A DNA stretch of 64,000 nucleotides from Brevundimonas diminuta (lineage in GTDB: Bacteria > Pseudomonadota > Alphaproteobacteria > Caulobacterales > Caulobacteraceae), in the NCBI RefSeq assembly GCF_022654015.1, contig NZ_CP073063.1:3059501-3123500 (forward strand), given 5' to 3'. A program made the translations under genes and the position numbers. Each line of letters begins with the position of its first letter. The stretch's first letter is position 1. Below the pieces are notes generated by a model, which worked only from the letters and a program-made list of their open reading frames with translations, ran no database searches and had not been told where the DNA came from. This document shows positions 41,310-51,674 of the stretch, piece after piece.

Positions 41310-42449
41310 CTAGTGACCCAAGCCCAGATAGACGATGGCCGTGATGAACAGGCCGACCACGATGTTGCAGAACACCAACAGCGCGATCGTCCGCCACAGG
41401 GCCGAGAACCAGGACAGCGAATAGGCGCCCTTCATCTGGGCGAACACATGCACGGGCACGGCCAGCAGCCCCAGCGGAATGACGATGGCGCCCAGCCACC
41501 CGGCGATCGTCGCCGACAGCACCATCAGCATCAGCAGCATGGCCATAAAGGTCAGCGAGTACAGAACGAACACCCCGTGGTCGTACAGGGTGAAGCCGCG
41601 CTTCCACAGGAAAAGCAGGGCCACGAACGGGATGGACAAGGGCACCAGCAGGAAGGCGAACTTGTACACCGTCTGCTGGAACTTATAAGCCGCCAGGTCC
41701 GGGTTCTGCAGCTTCTTCAACACCGTGGCGCCGATGCCGTGCCCCTCCTTCTCGGCGTCCTTGCCCATGACCTTCAGCTTGGTCTCGCCGGCCTCTTCGG
41801 TCGCCATGTCCTTGATCCCGGCCTGCCAACTGCCGGGCTTCAGACCGTCGGCGCGACCGTCGCGCTGCTCGGTCTCCAGCCGGGCCAGGGCCGCGCGGCG
41901 GTCATCGACCAGCTTCTGTCCGGCGTTGATCGCCATCTGCATCGTGGGGTCCGGCCGGGCGCCGCTTTCGGCCCGCATCTGGACCAGGGCCTTTTCCGCC
42001 TCGGCCAGGCCGACGCGCTGGGACGCGGTCCGGTCGGCCATCTCTGCGCCCTCGGCCTTGGATTCCGGGTGCGGCATGAAGCTGAGCGCGAAGAACATCA
42101 CGAACAGGGTGAACAGGAAGATCGCCAGCGGCGAGACGTAGCGCGTGCGCTTGCCCTCGATCCACTCGCGCGTCAGCTTTCCGGGGTTCAGCCACAGCAG
42201 CGGCAGGGTGCGCCAGATCCGGGCGTCGAAATGCATGACCCCGTGCAGCAGCTCTTCACCCAGGTGCAGCAGGGTGCGATGGACATGGGTCGGCTGGCCG
42301 CAGTTTGCGCAGAAGTTTCCGCTCGTTTCGGCGCCGCAGTCGGAACAGACGCCGTGGGGGTGGGCCTCGCCGGCCTTGCCCGTCGGCTTTTCAATCGCGC
42401 CTGCGACCAGTCCGCCCGTGACGACGGCGCCCGCCCCTTCGATGTCCAT
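41310..42449 (-). CDS. DUF3667-type zinc-ribbon membrane protein
   Basis: 379 residues. Two Cys pairs (Cys35/38 and Cys47/50) form a zinc ribbon at the N-terminus, followed by the DUF3667-type stretch ELLHGVMHFDARIWRTLPLLWLNPGKLTREWIEGKR and a first membrane segment. A charged linker of about 120 residues leads to four more segments (FAFLLVPLSIPFVALLFLW and so on). The function is unknown. It lies between pal and cpoB, where no gene is usual, and is preceded by a terminator. Confidence 0.87.
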   Translation of the reverse strand: MDIEGAGAVVTGGLVAGAIEKPTGKAGEAHPHGVCSDCGAETSGNFCANCGQPTHVHRTLLHLGEELLHGVMHFDARIWRTLPLLWLNPGKLTREWIEGKRTRYVSPLAIFLFTLFVMFFALSFMPHPESKAEGAEMADRTASQRVGLAEAEKALVQMRAESGARPDPTMQMAINAGQKLVDDRRAALARLETEQRDGRADGLKPGSWQAGIKDMATEEAGETKLKVMGKDAEKEGHGIGATVLKKLQNPDLAAYKFQQTVYKFAFLLVPLSIPFVALLFLWKRGFTLYDHGVFVLYSLTFMAMLLMLMVLSATIAGWLGAIVIPLGLLAVPVHVFAQMKGAYSLSWFSALWRTIALLVFCNIVVGLFITAIVYLGLGH

Positions 42450-42510
42450 TCGCTGATCCCCCGATCCCTATGACGACGGTTCTGCCGCCAGCCTGGCGTC
42501 AGGACAAGCG

Positions 42511-42553
42511 CGGAAACGAAAAGAGGCGCCGACCCTGCGGCCGGCGCCTCTTT
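42511..42553 (-). terminator. Intrinsic terminator of pal
   Basis: Perfect 12-bp stem AAAGAGGCGCCG / CGGCGCCTCTTT (42520-42531 and 42542-42553) with a 10-base loop, followed on the minus strand by TTCGTTTCC. It starts 23 bases past the pal stop codon, so DUF3667 and cpoB need readthrough or a separate promoter. Confidence 0.82.
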
Positions 42554-42576
42554 CAGATCAGCCGATCAGCCGGTCG

Positions 42577-43140
42577 TCAGCGCGGCGCGCCCGAGACGAT
42601 GGCGGTGTGGGCGTTACGGTTGCGGGCGAAGGCGTCTTCGTTCGAGCCTTCCGCGATCGGCCGCTCCTTGCCGAAGCTGATGGTGTCGATCCGGCCGGCC
42701 GGAATGCCCCGGTTGATCAGATAGGTCCGCACCGATTCCGCACGGCGAGCGCCCAGCGCCAGATTGTATTCGCGCGTGCCGCGTTCGTCGGCGTTGCCTT
42801 CGATGCGGACCGTCACGGACGGATAGCGCTGCAGCCACTGGGCCTGGGCGTCCAGGCGCGGCATGGCCTCGGGACGGACCTCATAGGAATCCAGGTCGAA
42901 ATAGATGCGGTCGCCGACGTTGACGACGAAGTCCTGTTCGGTGCCTGGCGCGGCCGAACCCATGTTGCCGCCGGTTACCGGGCCGGTGGGCGCGGTCGGA
43001 TAGGCCGGACCCGTCGGTTGGGTGGTGCCGTCGTTCGGACCGGGCACGCCGGTCTCGACCGGGGGCTTTCGGGTGCAGGCGGCCATGGCGGCGACGGCGC
43101 AGCCGACCATCGCCAGTTTGAGAATGCGGGAAGTCTTCAT
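42577..43140 (-). CDS. pal: Peptidoglycan-associated lipoprotein Pal
   Basis: 187 residues. Signal peptide with the lipobox MAAC at Cys22 (a second Cys14 exists but is less well placed). A Pro/Thr/Gly-rich linker follows. The OmpA-like domain has VRIEGNADERGTREYNLALGARRAESVRTYL, whose Asp and Arg bind meso-diaminopimelate. Pal tethers the outer membrane to peptidoglycan and is pulled by TolQRA. AGGAG nine bases before the ATG supports the start. Confidence 0.97.
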   Translation of the reverse strand: MKTSRILKLAMVGCAVAAMAACTRKPPVETGVPGPNDGTTQPTGPAYPTAPTGPVTGGNMGSAAPGTEQDFVVNVGDRIYFDLDSYEVRPEAMPRLDAQAQWLQRYPSVTVRIEGNADERGTREYNLALGARRAESVRTYLINRGIPAGRIDTISFGKERPIAEGSNEDAFARNRNAHTAIVSGAPR

Positions 43141-43280
43141 GGGGTCGTCTCCTGACGTATCGTTTCTGGCAAGGGGCGGGCCTCAAGCTTGGCTTTACTG
43201 TCTGCCTCGGCCGATTTTTCGACGCTAGAGGCGATAACGCACAGTTGAGCTTTAAGGCTCCGACGGTGTCGGTGCGGCGT

Positions 43281-44645
43281 TTAGGCGGGGCAGCTGTCGG
43301 CGCCCTGGTTCACGCCCAGATTGCTCGGGCCACGGTCCAGCAGCGGCGACCAGGCTGGGTCGGTCCCGCGCCCGTTATAGCCCGCCTGCGACACCACGCG
43401 CCCCGACAGGTCCACGGTCCACAGACGCGTGTCGCCGCCCGGCGTCTGGCGCGCGAACATCACATATCGACCGTTCGGCGCCCAGTTTGGCCCCTCCTCG
43501 AAATAGCTGGACGAAAGGATGCGCTCGCCCGAGCCGTCGGCGTTCATCACGCCGGTCGAAAACCGGCCGCCGCCCTGTTTGGTGAAGGCGATCAGATTGC
43601 CGGTCGGGCTCCATGACGGGGCCGTATAGACGCCGCCGCCGCGCGAGATCGGCCGCTGGCCCGATCCGTCCGCACGCATGACATATAGCCGCGCCGAGCC
43701 CGAACGGTCCGAGGTGAAGACGATCTGGCTGCCGTCCGGGCTGAAGGACGGCGAGGTGTCGATGCCCGGATCGCTGGTCAGACGCGAGATCTGACGGCTT
43801 CTGAGGTCCATCACATAGACGTCGGTATTGCCGCCCCGAATGATCGAAAACGCGATCTTGTTGCCGTCGTTGGAGAAGCGCGGCGCCAGCACCTGACCGT
43901 CGAACTCGCCCAGGCTCTCGCGCCGGCCGGTGGTCAGATTATAGAGGTAGATGCGGCTGTAATCCTTGCCCAGCGCCACATAGGTGATCTCGTCCGGCTG
44001 CGACAGCGAGAAGCGCGGCGACATGATCACCTCGTCGCCCTGCGTCAGATAGGTCGGATTGAACCCGTCCTGATCGGCGATGGTCAGGCGGTTGATCCGG
44101 TTCAACTGCGTGCCCTCCTCGGATACGAAGATCACGCGGCTATCGAAGAAGCCCGCCTCGCCGGTCATGCGCTGATAGATGACGTCGGAAATCTTGTGCG
44201 CAATCCGGCGCCATTGCTCCTGGGTCGCGGTGAACTGATAGCTGACCAGCTGGCACTGGCGGTAGGGGTCATACAGTCGGAAGCCCACGTCCAGCCGCCC
44301 GTCTCCCCGTGTTGTCACGCCGCCGTACAACACCGCCTGCGCCCCGATCTGGGTCCACTGCGGGAAGTTCGGCGCATTGGCCAGGGTTAGCCCGGTCTCG
44401 ATGAAGCTGGACGGGTTCAGCGGCTCGAAGAAGCCCGACCGCTTCAGGTTGGCGCTGACGACATTGGAGATGTCCGACCCATGCGTTCCGGCGAACGGCA
44501 CCACCGCGATCTGAAGCGGGCGCAGCACGCCCTGATCGATCTCGACCTCGACCGGCTGGTTCTGCTGCGGCGTCTGGGCGGCAGTGGTCAGGGGCGCCGC
44601 CATCGCGACAGCCGCCACGGAGGCCAGAAGAAGGTTCAGACGCAT
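43281..44645 (-). CDS. tolB: Tol-Pal periplasmic protein TolB
   Basis: 454 residues. Signal peptide (cut near TTAAQT), an N-terminal domain (IAVVPFAG, the TolA/Pal-binding switch region) and a six-bladed beta-propeller with WD-like repeats: ISRLTSDPGIDTSPSFSPDGSQIVFTS and later GVYTAPSWSPTGNLIAFT. It moves between TolA and Pal during outer-membrane constriction. pal follows after 140 bases, long enough for its own promoter. Confidence 0.97.
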   Translation of the reverse strand: MRLNLLLASVAAVAMAAPLTTAAQTPQQNQPVEVEIDQGVLRPLQIAVVPFAGTHGSDISNVVSANLKRSGFFEPLNPSSFIETGLTLANAPNFPQWTQIGAQAVLYGGVTTRGDGRLDVGFRLYDPYRQCQLVSYQFTATQEQWRRIAHKISDVIYQRMTGEAGFFDSRVIFVSEEGTQLNRINRLTIADQDGFNPTYLTQGDEVIMSPRFSLSQPDEITYVALGKDYSRIYLYNLTTGRRESLGEFDGQVLAPRFSNDGNKIAFSIIRGGNTDVYVMDLRSRQISRLTSDPGIDTSPSFSPDGSQIVFTSDRSGSARLYVMRADGSGQRPISRGGGVYTAPSWSPTGNLIAFTKQGGGRFSTGVMNADGSGERILSSSYFEEGPNWAPNGRYVMFARQTPGGDTRLWTVDLSGRVVSQAGYNGRGTDPAWSPLLDRGPSNLGVNQGADSCPA

Positions 44646-44762
44646 CAGATGCTCCCATAAGTCTCGAAGGATCGCCGCCCCTTATCGCCGGGCCGTTCGA
44701 CTTTCACCAGCTTCACGGGGAATGGGGCGACATTCGGGACGGCGTTCTTCAGGTGTGGCGGA

Positions 44763-45641
<879 letters not shown>

Positions 45642-45646
45642 AGGAG

Positions 45647-46102
45647 TCAGGCCTCCGGCGCCGTGTCGGTGATCAGGTTCAGCTTGGTGAAGCCCGAGGC
45701 GCTCAACCGCGCCATCACCCGCGCCACCGCCTGATAGGGCGCGCGCCCGTCGGCCCGCACGAACACCGGTCGCTCGGCCGCCTTGTCGGCGCCACCCGCC
45801 TCGGTCAACAGGCGCGTGGACAGGGCGTCGAACGCCGTCTCGCTGTCGCCGACGAAGATCGCGCCCTGCTGGTCGATGCTGACCGACAAGGGTTCGGACT
45901 TGATCTCGACCGCGCTGGCCTCGGTCTTGGGCAGTTCGACCGGCACGCCCACCGTCAGCAGGGGCGCCGAGATCATGAAGATGATCAGCAGCACCAGCAT
46001 CACGTCCACCAGGGGCGTGACGTTGATCTCGGTCAGAGGCCCTTTACGCCCCCTGCGTCCTCGACGCCCGCCGCCGCTCGCACCACCACCGCCCAGGGCC
46101 AT
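45647..46102 (-). CDS. tolR: Tol-Pal motor protein TolR
   Basis: 151 residues, ExbD/TolR family. A glycine-rich basic N-terminus is followed by one membrane helix with the essential Asp ([24 protein letters not shown]), then a small periplasmic domain ([20 protein letters not shown]). With TolQ it uses the proton gradient to drive TolA. Three bases separate it from tolQ. Confidence 0.96.
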   Translation of the reverse strand: MALGGGGASGGGRRGRRGRKGPLTEINVTPLVDVMLVLLIIFMISAPLLTVGVPVELPKTEASAVEIKSEPLSVSIDQQGAIFVGDSETAFDALSTRLLTEAGGADKAAERPVFVRADGRAPYQAVARVMARLSASGFTKLNLITDTAPEA

Positions 46103-46105
46103 GGC

Positions 46106-46858
46106 TCAGACGCCCCGCTTCAGGCTGAGGTCGCTGGACGGCGGGGGCGGAGGCGGCGGGGCCGACGGGCTGCCCAGGCGGCGCGCCACGGCGGCCTGCA
46201 GATCGTCGGCGAATGCCTCCAGGCGCCCCGTGAACTTGCCCGCGTCGATCGAAAACTTGTTGTAGGCGATATAGGCCGGGATGGCCGCCGCCAGGCCGAT
46301 GGCCGTGGCGAACAGGGCTTCGGCGATGGCCGGCGCCACCGTGGTCAGATTGGTGTTGCCCGCCGCCGCGATCCGCCCGAACGCATTCATGATGCCCCAC
46401 ACCGTGCCGAACAGGCCGATGAAGGGCGAGGCCGTAGCCACCACCGACAGCACGCCCAGGCCGTTCTCGATCCGCTGGCCCTCGCGCGAGATCAGGCTGT
46501 TCATCGCCTTGTCGATCCGCACCAGCAGCAGCTCGCCCTGATGCTCGTTCAACGCCCCGCGCTGACGCGCCTCGCGCCAGTCCGACAGGGCGATCACCAG
46601 CATGCGCGGCAGGGCGTGGTCCGGCTCGGGTCCGGCCTGGGACGCCACCTCTTCCAGCGACCGGCCCGATTGAACCGACTTTTCGAAGTCGTCGGCGCGC
46701 TTGTTCAGCGCCGTGAACCGCACCGCCTTGTCGATGATGATCGTCCACGACCAGATCGAGGCCGCCGCCAGCCCGATCATCACGCTCTTGACCACCCAGT
46801 CGGCGGTCATGAACAGCTCGACCGGGTTCATCATCGCGGCGTCGACAGGCGTGGTCAT
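46106..46858 (-). CDS. tolQ: Tol-Pal motor protein TolQ
   Basis: 250 residues, MotA/TolQ/ExbB family with three membrane helices ([69 protein letters not shown]). It forms the pentameric stator around TolR. The C-terminus ends in an unusual run of prolines (PPPPPPPSS). It starts the core tolQ-R-A-B run. Confidence 0.97.
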   Translation of the reverse strand: MTTPVDAAMMNPVELFMTADWVVKSVMIGLAAASIWSWTIIIDKAVRFTALNKRADDFEKSVQSGRSLEEVASQAGPEPDHALPRMLVIALSDWREARQRGALNEHQGELLLVRIDKAMNSLISREGQRIENGLGVLSVVATASPFIGLFGTVWGIMNAFGRIAAAGNTNLTTVAPAIAEALFATAIGLAAAIPAYIAYNKFSIDAGKFTGRLEAFADDLQAAVARRLGSPSAPPPPPPPSSDLSLKRGV

Positions 46859-46997
46859 TCAGGCGCTCCGGGCGGAATCGAGATCGTCACGTCCCTCTTC
46901 GACCGAGCGGACGTGACCATTGTGTGGCGTCCGGCCCGTTTAGCCCCGACCCGTCCGCCCGTCATCTGACAGGCGCGTCATAAGGGTTAACGGCAGG

Positions 46998-47432
46998 TTA
47001 CTCGGACGCCGTCCGGCGCGCATTCGGATCGACCGCGACAGAGACCGGGGCGCCGACGCTGATGATGACGCCCTCGTGGCCTTCCTTGGCGATGGAATAG
47101 GTGGCGGCGTCCTTGAGCAGTTGCTCCTCGCACTGGCGATCGCCCGCCCGGCCCAATTCGGCGCAGCCGCGCTTGGCCGCGTCGGTCCAGCCCAGGACCC
47201 GGCGCGTCGCCGCCTCGGCGCGCTTGATCGCCGCCTCGTCTTCTGCGGCGGCCTGCGCGATCAGGGCTTGGCGCGCGCCCTGCTGGTATTGCAGCTCGGC
47301 CTGGCCCGCCATCTTGCGCTCCCAGACCTTGTAATAGGGACAGCCCACCAGCCCGCCGCCGACCAGCAGCACGAACAGCACGATCGTGACGATCACCGCG
47401 CTGGCGGACATCCTATAGGTTTCTGCGGTCAT
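46998..47432 (-). CDS. Single-pass membrane protein, function unknown
   Basis: 144 residues. One membrane segment (ASAVIVTIVLFVLLVGGGLVG) near the N-terminus is followed by KVWERKMAGQAELQYQQGARQALIAQAAAEDEAA, a helical stretch resembling the stalk of small SPFH-like or phage-type membrane proteins, and a Cys-containing C-terminal region (two Cys near GCAELGRAGDRQCEEQ). It lies between ybgC and tolQ, which usually adjoin each other, so it is an insertion specific to this lineage or related genera. No function can be given. Confidence 0.72.
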   Translation of the reverse strand: MTAETYRMSASAVIVTIVLFVLLVGGGLVGCPYYKVWERKMAGQAELQYQQGARQALIAQAAAEDEAAIKRAEAATRRVLGWTDAAKRGCAELGRAGDRQCEEQLLKDAATYSIAKEGHEGVIISVGAPVSVAVDPNARRTASE

Positions 47433-47459
47433 GACGTTTTCCCCCTCGTTGGCGCAATC

Positions 47460-47921
47460 CTAGTCGGCGGTCCCGCCGGCCGCCAGCCACGGCGTGACCT
47501 TCTCGACCAGACCCTTCGACGGCCGTCGCGGCCGCCCGTCCAGATGGATGCACACCGCCGTCACCTCTGCCCGGCACAGCACCTCGCCGGCCCGCTCCAC
47601 GCTCTGGCGGATGATCAGCCGCACGCCCTTCACCTGCTCGTAAACGGTGCGCACCACCAGGGCGTCGTCGATCCGTGCGGGCTTCAGATATCTGATGTTC
47701 AGCTCGGATACCACGAAGGCCAGCGGCTCGGCCTCCTCCAGCAGATCGGCGTGCCCCACCCCGATGGCGCGCAGGAAATCGGACCGCCCCCGCTCGAAAT
47801 AGCGCACATAGTTGGCGTGATAGACCAGGCCGGTGAAATCGGTGTCCTCATAATAGACGCGCACCGGCAACAGGTGATCGCGCCCCTCGAAACGGCCGGC
47901 GGTGGGTTGGTCGATGTTCAT
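47460..47921 (-). CDS. ybgC: Tol-Pal associated acyl-CoA thioesterase
   Basis: 153 residues, one hotdog domain. The catalytic motif YYEDTDFTGLVYHANYVRYFERGR places the active-site Asp at about residue 28. YbgC proteins hydrolyse short or long acyl-CoA or acyl-ACP in the cytoplasm and are cotranscribed with tolQ in most Proteobacteria, hinting at a role in phospholipid balance. Here one extra gene separates it from tolQ. Confidence 0.93.
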   Translation of the reverse strand: MNIDQPTAGRFEGRDHLLPVRVYYEDTDFTGLVYHANYVRYFERGRSDFLRAIGVGHADLLEEAEPLAFVVSELNIRYLKPARIDDALVVRTVYEQVKGVRLIIRQSVERAGEVLCRAEVTAVCIHLDGRPRRPSKGLVEKVTPWLAAGGTAD

Positions 47922-47930
47922 GGACGGACT

Positions 47931-48314
47931 TTAGCGCACCACCTGCGATCCCGGCCTCTCCAAAAGTCCGGGGCAGTAGCTTTGGCGCATTTCGCGAAAC
48001 TCGGTCGGCAGGGGGTCGTCGCTGAACAGGATGCGGTTCGGGATGGAGACGAAGCCCACCGCGGGCCCTCCCGCGACGCGCCCGACATAGCCGCACACCG
48101 ATCGCCTTTCGCCGTTCTCGGCGTAGCGCAGCTCGGCGCCGCGCCCCGCCTGGGTGCGGATCTGGCGCATCACCCGCGCGTCGGCCGGCTCGAGCGACGG
48201 GGTGTTTGACGGCTGCATCAGCACCCAAACGCCGACCGCGCAAAGGGCGAGAACCAGCGCCGCTGCGATCATCAGCCGCTGCTGAAGCCGGCTGCGATGG
48301 CGCATCACCCTCAT
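47931..48314 (-). CDS. Small membrane-anchored protein, function unknown
   Basis: 127 residues. One membrane segment (LMIAAALVLALCAVGVWVLM) near the N-terminus, then a periplasmic part with two Cys (VCGYVG and SYCPG) that could form a disulfide. Its ATG overlaps the hydrolase stop (ATGA), so the two are translated together; an ATG three codons later is possible. I do not recognise the family. Confidence 0.72.
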   Translation of the reverse strand: MRVMRHRSRLQQRLMIAAALVLALCAVGVWVLMQPSNTPSLEPADARVMRQIRTQAGRGAELRYAENGERRSVCGYVGRVAGGPAVGFVSIPNRILFSDDPLPTEFREMRQSYCPGLLERPGSQVVR

Positions 48315-49777
48315 GCGGCGGGCGCATCCAGGGTGAAGTCCAGCGGCGTGTCGGCGGCGGGCAGGCAGGTCCGATCCACCGGCTTGGACGGATCACGCAG
48401 GAAGTCACGCGCCATCTTGCGCGTGCAGGGGCTGGCGTTGATGACGCCGTGGGTCGCATTGGTCACGATCACCACCTGGCTGTTCGAATAGCCCTTGGCG
48501 GCGGCCTCGGTCAGCGGCGGCGGACAGCCCGGATCGATCTCGGCGGCGACGAACAGGGTCGGGATGTCGGTCTGGACAGGCAGATTCTCGATCGGCAGCG
48601 CCGGCCGTTCGCCCACCGCCGCGCAGACGTCGAACAGCCGCGACAGCGACGGAACCAGCACCTCGGCAACCGGATCGCCCGCCGCCCCGGCCGCCAGCCG
48701 CGCCTTGGATTCGAACGGCAGTTCTTCCTTGCACAGATGGGCCATGTGCTGGCCCTCGAAATAATAGGTGCGGTCCTCGGCGATCTCCGCGACCGGCGTC
48801 AGGTCGCCGGCGATGATCTTGTCCAGATCGATCGGCAGGCTGCGCACGCCCGTCGCGCTATAGGTCGTGTCCATCAAGAAGGCCGACAGGTCGTCGACGT
48901 TGAAGCTGCGCCCGTCCTTGCCTGTCACCGGTCCGGCCAGCCATTTGCGCGCCTCGGCCTCGAACCGCGCCTGAAGGTCCGGATGCTGCGCCGCGCAGGC
49001 CGCTTGGGCCGCGCATTTGGCCAGGATGATCTTCACCGCCGCCGACACCTGTTCAGGCGTGCCGACGGCCCAGTTGCCCTCGGGCGGCCAGGGGCTGTCC
49101 ATCACGGCGGCGCGCACGACCTGGGGCTGGTGGGTGATGACCGCCGCCTCGATGCGCGGCCCGTACGATCCGCCCCACAGGTCGATCTTGGCCAGACCCA
49201 GGGCCTGGGCCATGTCCTTCACATCGTCGGCGATGGCGGCGGCGTTGTACTGGTTCAGGTCGATCCCTTGCGCCTGATACCCCTTCAGACAGGCGATCAG
49301 TCCGTCGCGGTCCTCGTCGGACGGCGGCCCCGCATCGGTCAGTTCGACGCCCGGACAGTCCATCGATGGATTACTCGCCCCGCCGCCCCGCTGGTCGAAC
49401 AGAATCACGTCCTGATCCACCGCAAAGGCTTCCGAATTGCGACGAAGCGCCGCCAGCATCCGCCCCGCCCCCGGCGTCAGGGCGCCGCCCGGCCCGCCGT
49501 GGAACATCACCATCGGCGGCAGCGCCTGGCCCGAGGCGTCCTTGTAGGGCGCGCTGGCCTTGAAGATGACCACGGCGATATCGATGCGCCGATCGCTGAC
49601 CGACCCGTCGCGCGCCTCGTCCACCGTCAGGGTCCCGCACCGCACCTCGCGCAGACCCGTCGGCCAATCACTGGGACAGGCCTTGTCGGTGAAGATGGGG
49701 GCCGCCGCCCTCGCAGACGGCGCCAGACCGGTCAGGCCGACCGCAAACGCCATCACGGCCAGGGTGCGCAGGATCAT
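48311..49777 (-). CDS. Exported alpha/beta hydrolase (S33 family, TAP-like C-terminus)
   Basis: 488 residues. Signal peptide (LAVMAFAVGLTGLAPSARAA). The fold shows MVMFHGGPGG (oxyanion loop), LFDQRGGGAS and the nucleophile elbow GGSYGPR with Ser204. The C-terminal region (PTLFVAAEIDPGCPP; ATHGVINASPC) carries the acid and His of a tripeptidyl-aminopeptidase-like hydrolase. It likely cleaves peptides or esters in the periplasm. The ATG at 49777 precedes the signal peptide; 18 codons upstream in frame add a tail without signal features. It lies 57 bases after ruvB. Confidence 0.88.
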   Translation of the reverse strand: MILRTLAVMAFAVGLTGLAPSARAAAPIFTDKACPSDWPTGLREVRCGTLTVDEARDGSVSDRRIDIAVVIFKASAPYKDASGQALPPMVMFHGGPGGALTPGAGRMLAALRRNSEAFAVDQDVILFDQRGGGASNPSMDCPGVELTDAGPPSDEDRDGLIACLKGYQAQGIDLNQYNAAAIADDVKDMAQALGLAKIDLWGGSYGPRIEAAVITHQPQVVRAAVMDSPWPPEGNWAVGTPEQVSAAVKIILAKCAAQAACAAQHPDLQARFEAEARKWLAGPVTGKDGRSFNVDDLSAFLMDTTYSATGVRSLPIDLDKIIAGDLTPVAEIAEDRTYYFEGQHMAHLCKEELPFESKARLAAGAAGDPVAEVLVPSLSRLFDVCAAVGERPALPIENLPVQTDIPTLFVAAEIDPGCPPPLTEAAAKGYSNSQVVIVTNATHGVINASPCTRKMARDFLRDPSKPVDRTCLPAADTPLDFTLDAPAA

Positions 49778-49834
49778 GGGACGACGGCTCCGGTTCGCCC
49801 CCAGCAAACCCCCGCCCGGCCCGCTTGGCAACGC

Positions 49835-50866
49835 CTATTCGAACAGGTCGCCCGGTACGGGACCGGCGGCCGGTTGCGCCGGCGCGCTGAGGCCCAGATG
49901 CGCATAGGCCTTGGCGCAGGCCATGCGGCCGCGCGGGGTGCGCATGATGAAGCCCTGTTGCAACAGATAGGGTTCGATCACGTCCTCGACCGCGTCGCGC
50001 GCCTCGGCGATGGCGGCCGCCAATGTGTCCATCCCCACCGGCCCGCCGCCATAGTTCTCGATCAGGGCCTTCAGGAAGCGCCGGTCCAGGCTGTCCAGCC
50101 CGGCCTCGTCCACCTCCAGCCGCGCCAGCGCCCGCGCCGCCACCAGTTTCGAAATCGTCTCGGCCCCTTCGGCCGAGGCGAAATCCCGCACCCGGCGCAG
50201 CAGGCGCCCGGCGATGCGCGGCGTGCCGCGCGCCCGCGAGGCGATCTCGCGCGCGCCGGCCTCGTCGATGGCCGCGCCCATCTTGCGCGCCGTGCCGCGC
50301 ACCACGGCCGTCAGTTCGTCGGGGGTGTAGAACTCCAGCCGCAGCGGAATGCCGAACCGGTCGCGCAACGGCGTGGCCAACAGGCCCGCCCGCGTCGTCG
50401 CCCCCACCAGCGTGAACGGCGCCAGATCGATCCGCACCGAGCGCGCCGACGGCCCCTCGCCGATGATCAGGTCCAGCACATGATCCTCCATGGCCGGATA
50501 CAGGATCTCCTCGACCTGGGGGCTCAAGCGATGGATCTCGTCGATGAACAGGACGTCGCGCGGCTCAAGGTTGGTCAGGATCGCCGCCAGATCGCCCGCC
50601 TTGGCCAGGATCGGCCCGGAGGTCGCACGGAACCCCACGCCCAGCTCGCGCGACACGATCTGCGCCAGCGTCGTCTTGCCCAGTCCTGGCGGTCCGAACA
50701 GCAACACATGGTCCAGCGCCTCGGCCCGGCCGCGCGCCGCATCGATGAAGACCTTCAGATTGCCCTTGGCCTGCGACTGGCCGACGAATTCCGACAACGT
50801 CTGCGGCCGCAGCGCGCGATCAAAGGATTCGCCGGTCTCGGCCTCGGGGGAGATGACGCGGGTCAT
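49835..50866 (-). CDS. ruvB: Holliday junction branch-migration helicase RuvB
   Basis: 343 residues. AAA+ ATPase with Walker [10 protein letters not shown], Walker [11 protein letters not shown], sensor [10 protein letters not shown] and the C-terminal winged helix ([15 protein letters not shown]). Two RuvB hexamers driven by ATP pull DNA through the RuvA-bound junction. In many bacteria ruvA and ruvB overlap; here about 190 bases of repeat DNA part them. Confidence 0.98.
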   Translation of the reverse strand: MTRVISPEAETGESFDRALRPQTLSEFVGQSQAKGNLKVFIDAARGRAEALDHVLLFGPPGLGKTTLAQIVSRELGVGFRATSGPILAKAGDLAAILTNLEPRDVLFIDEIHRLSPQVEEILYPAMEDHVLDLIIGEGPSARSVRIDLAPFTLVGATTRAGLLATPLRDRFGIPLRLEFYTPDELTAVVRGTARKMGAAIDEAGAREIASRARGTPRIAGRLLRRVRDFASAEGAETISKLVAARALARLEVDEAGLDSLDRRFLKALIENYGGGPVGMDTLAAAIAEARDAVEDVIEPYLLQQGFIMRTPRGRMACAKAYAHLGLSAPAQPAAGPVPGDLFE

Positions 50867-50875
50867 GGCTGGCCC

Positions 50876-51054
50876 GAGTGGCGAGTGGGTGTTGAGTGGT
50901 GAGTGGCGAGTGGCGAGTGGCGAGTGAAGAGTGAGCTGGGAAGTGAGCGCAGGGGTGAGCGGATCCGAAAGACCGCCGACGCGCCGCAGCTCACCTCTTG
51001 CTCACTAGCACTTCTCACTTCTCGCCACTCGCCACTCGCCACTCGCCACTCCCT
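50876..51054. repeat. Tandem 7-bp and inverted repeat between ruvB and ruvA
   Basis: The left arm (50876-50935) is made of GAGTGGC-type units: seven or eight copies with small changes. The right arm (51024-51051) has four exact copies of the inverse GCCACTC, flanked by CTTCTCAC versions. About 70-90 unlike bases lie between. The transcript from ruvA to ruvB would fold into a long hairpin. Confidence 0.85.
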
Positions 51055-51056
51055 TC

Positions 51057-51674
51057 TCACCGCCCCAACTCCTGCAGCGCCGCACGGATCACCGCCGACA
51101 GCTCCGCATCTTCGCCCAAACGGATCAACGCCTGATCCACGGCCCGGCGCGCATTGACCTCGGCGACGCCCAGCCCAAGCAGGGCGGACACGGCCTCGCC
51201 GGTGATGGACGGAACGGGCGGTGCGATCTCGATGTGCATGCCGGGTGCGACAGGCGCAAAGCTGGCGTCACCCAAGGCCTTGCCCTTCAGCTCGGTCACG
51301 ATCCGCAGCGCCAGCTTGGGCCCCACGCCGTTGGCCCGCGCCACCGCCGCCTTGTCCTCGCGCGCCACCGCCGACGCCAGTTCGCCGGGCGGCAGGACAT
51401 CCAGCACCGCCAGCGCCGCCTTTGGCCCCACGCCCTGAATGGCCAACAGGGTCGTGAAGGCCCGCCGCTCGTCGCGCGTCAGAAATCCATACAGGCGCGG
51501 CCCCGCATCTTCGCTCCACTGGGAATGGACATGCACCGTCGCCTCGTCGCCCGGCGCCGGCAATCGCCCCAGAGTCCGCGCCCCGCACGACACGACATAG
51601 CCCACGCCCGCGCAGTCGATCAGGCATTCCGCCTCGCCGATCTCGGCCAGCACGCCTCTCAACCGCCCGATCAC
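51057..51674 (-). CDS. ruvA: Holliday junction protein RuvA
   Basis: 205 residues. Domain I OB-fold ([20 protein letters not shown] ... GVGYVVSCG), two helix-hairpin-helix motifs ([17 protein letters not shown] and [19 protein letters not shown]) and the C-terminal domain III ([24 protein letters not shown]) that touches RuvB. The start is the GTG at 51674, which overlaps the ruvC stop as GTGA; the longer frame passes through ruvC. The tetramer holds the junction square and open. Confidence 0.96.
   Translation of the reverse strand: MIGRLRGVLAEIGEAECLIDCAGVGYVVSCGARTLGRLPAPGDEATVHVHSQWSEDAGPRLYGFLTRDERRAFTTLLAIQGVGPKAALAVLDVLPPGELASAVAREDKAAVARANGVGPKLALRIVTELKGKALGDASFAPVAPGMHIEIAPPVPSITGEAVSALLGLGVAEVNARRAVDQALIRLGEDAELSAVIRAALQELGR

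Noticed and set aside
46987..47001. TTAA-N7-TTAC near tolQ as a CtrA site
   Set aside because: It overlaps the stop codon of the upstream gene, is 130 bases from tolQ and has a degenerate second half.
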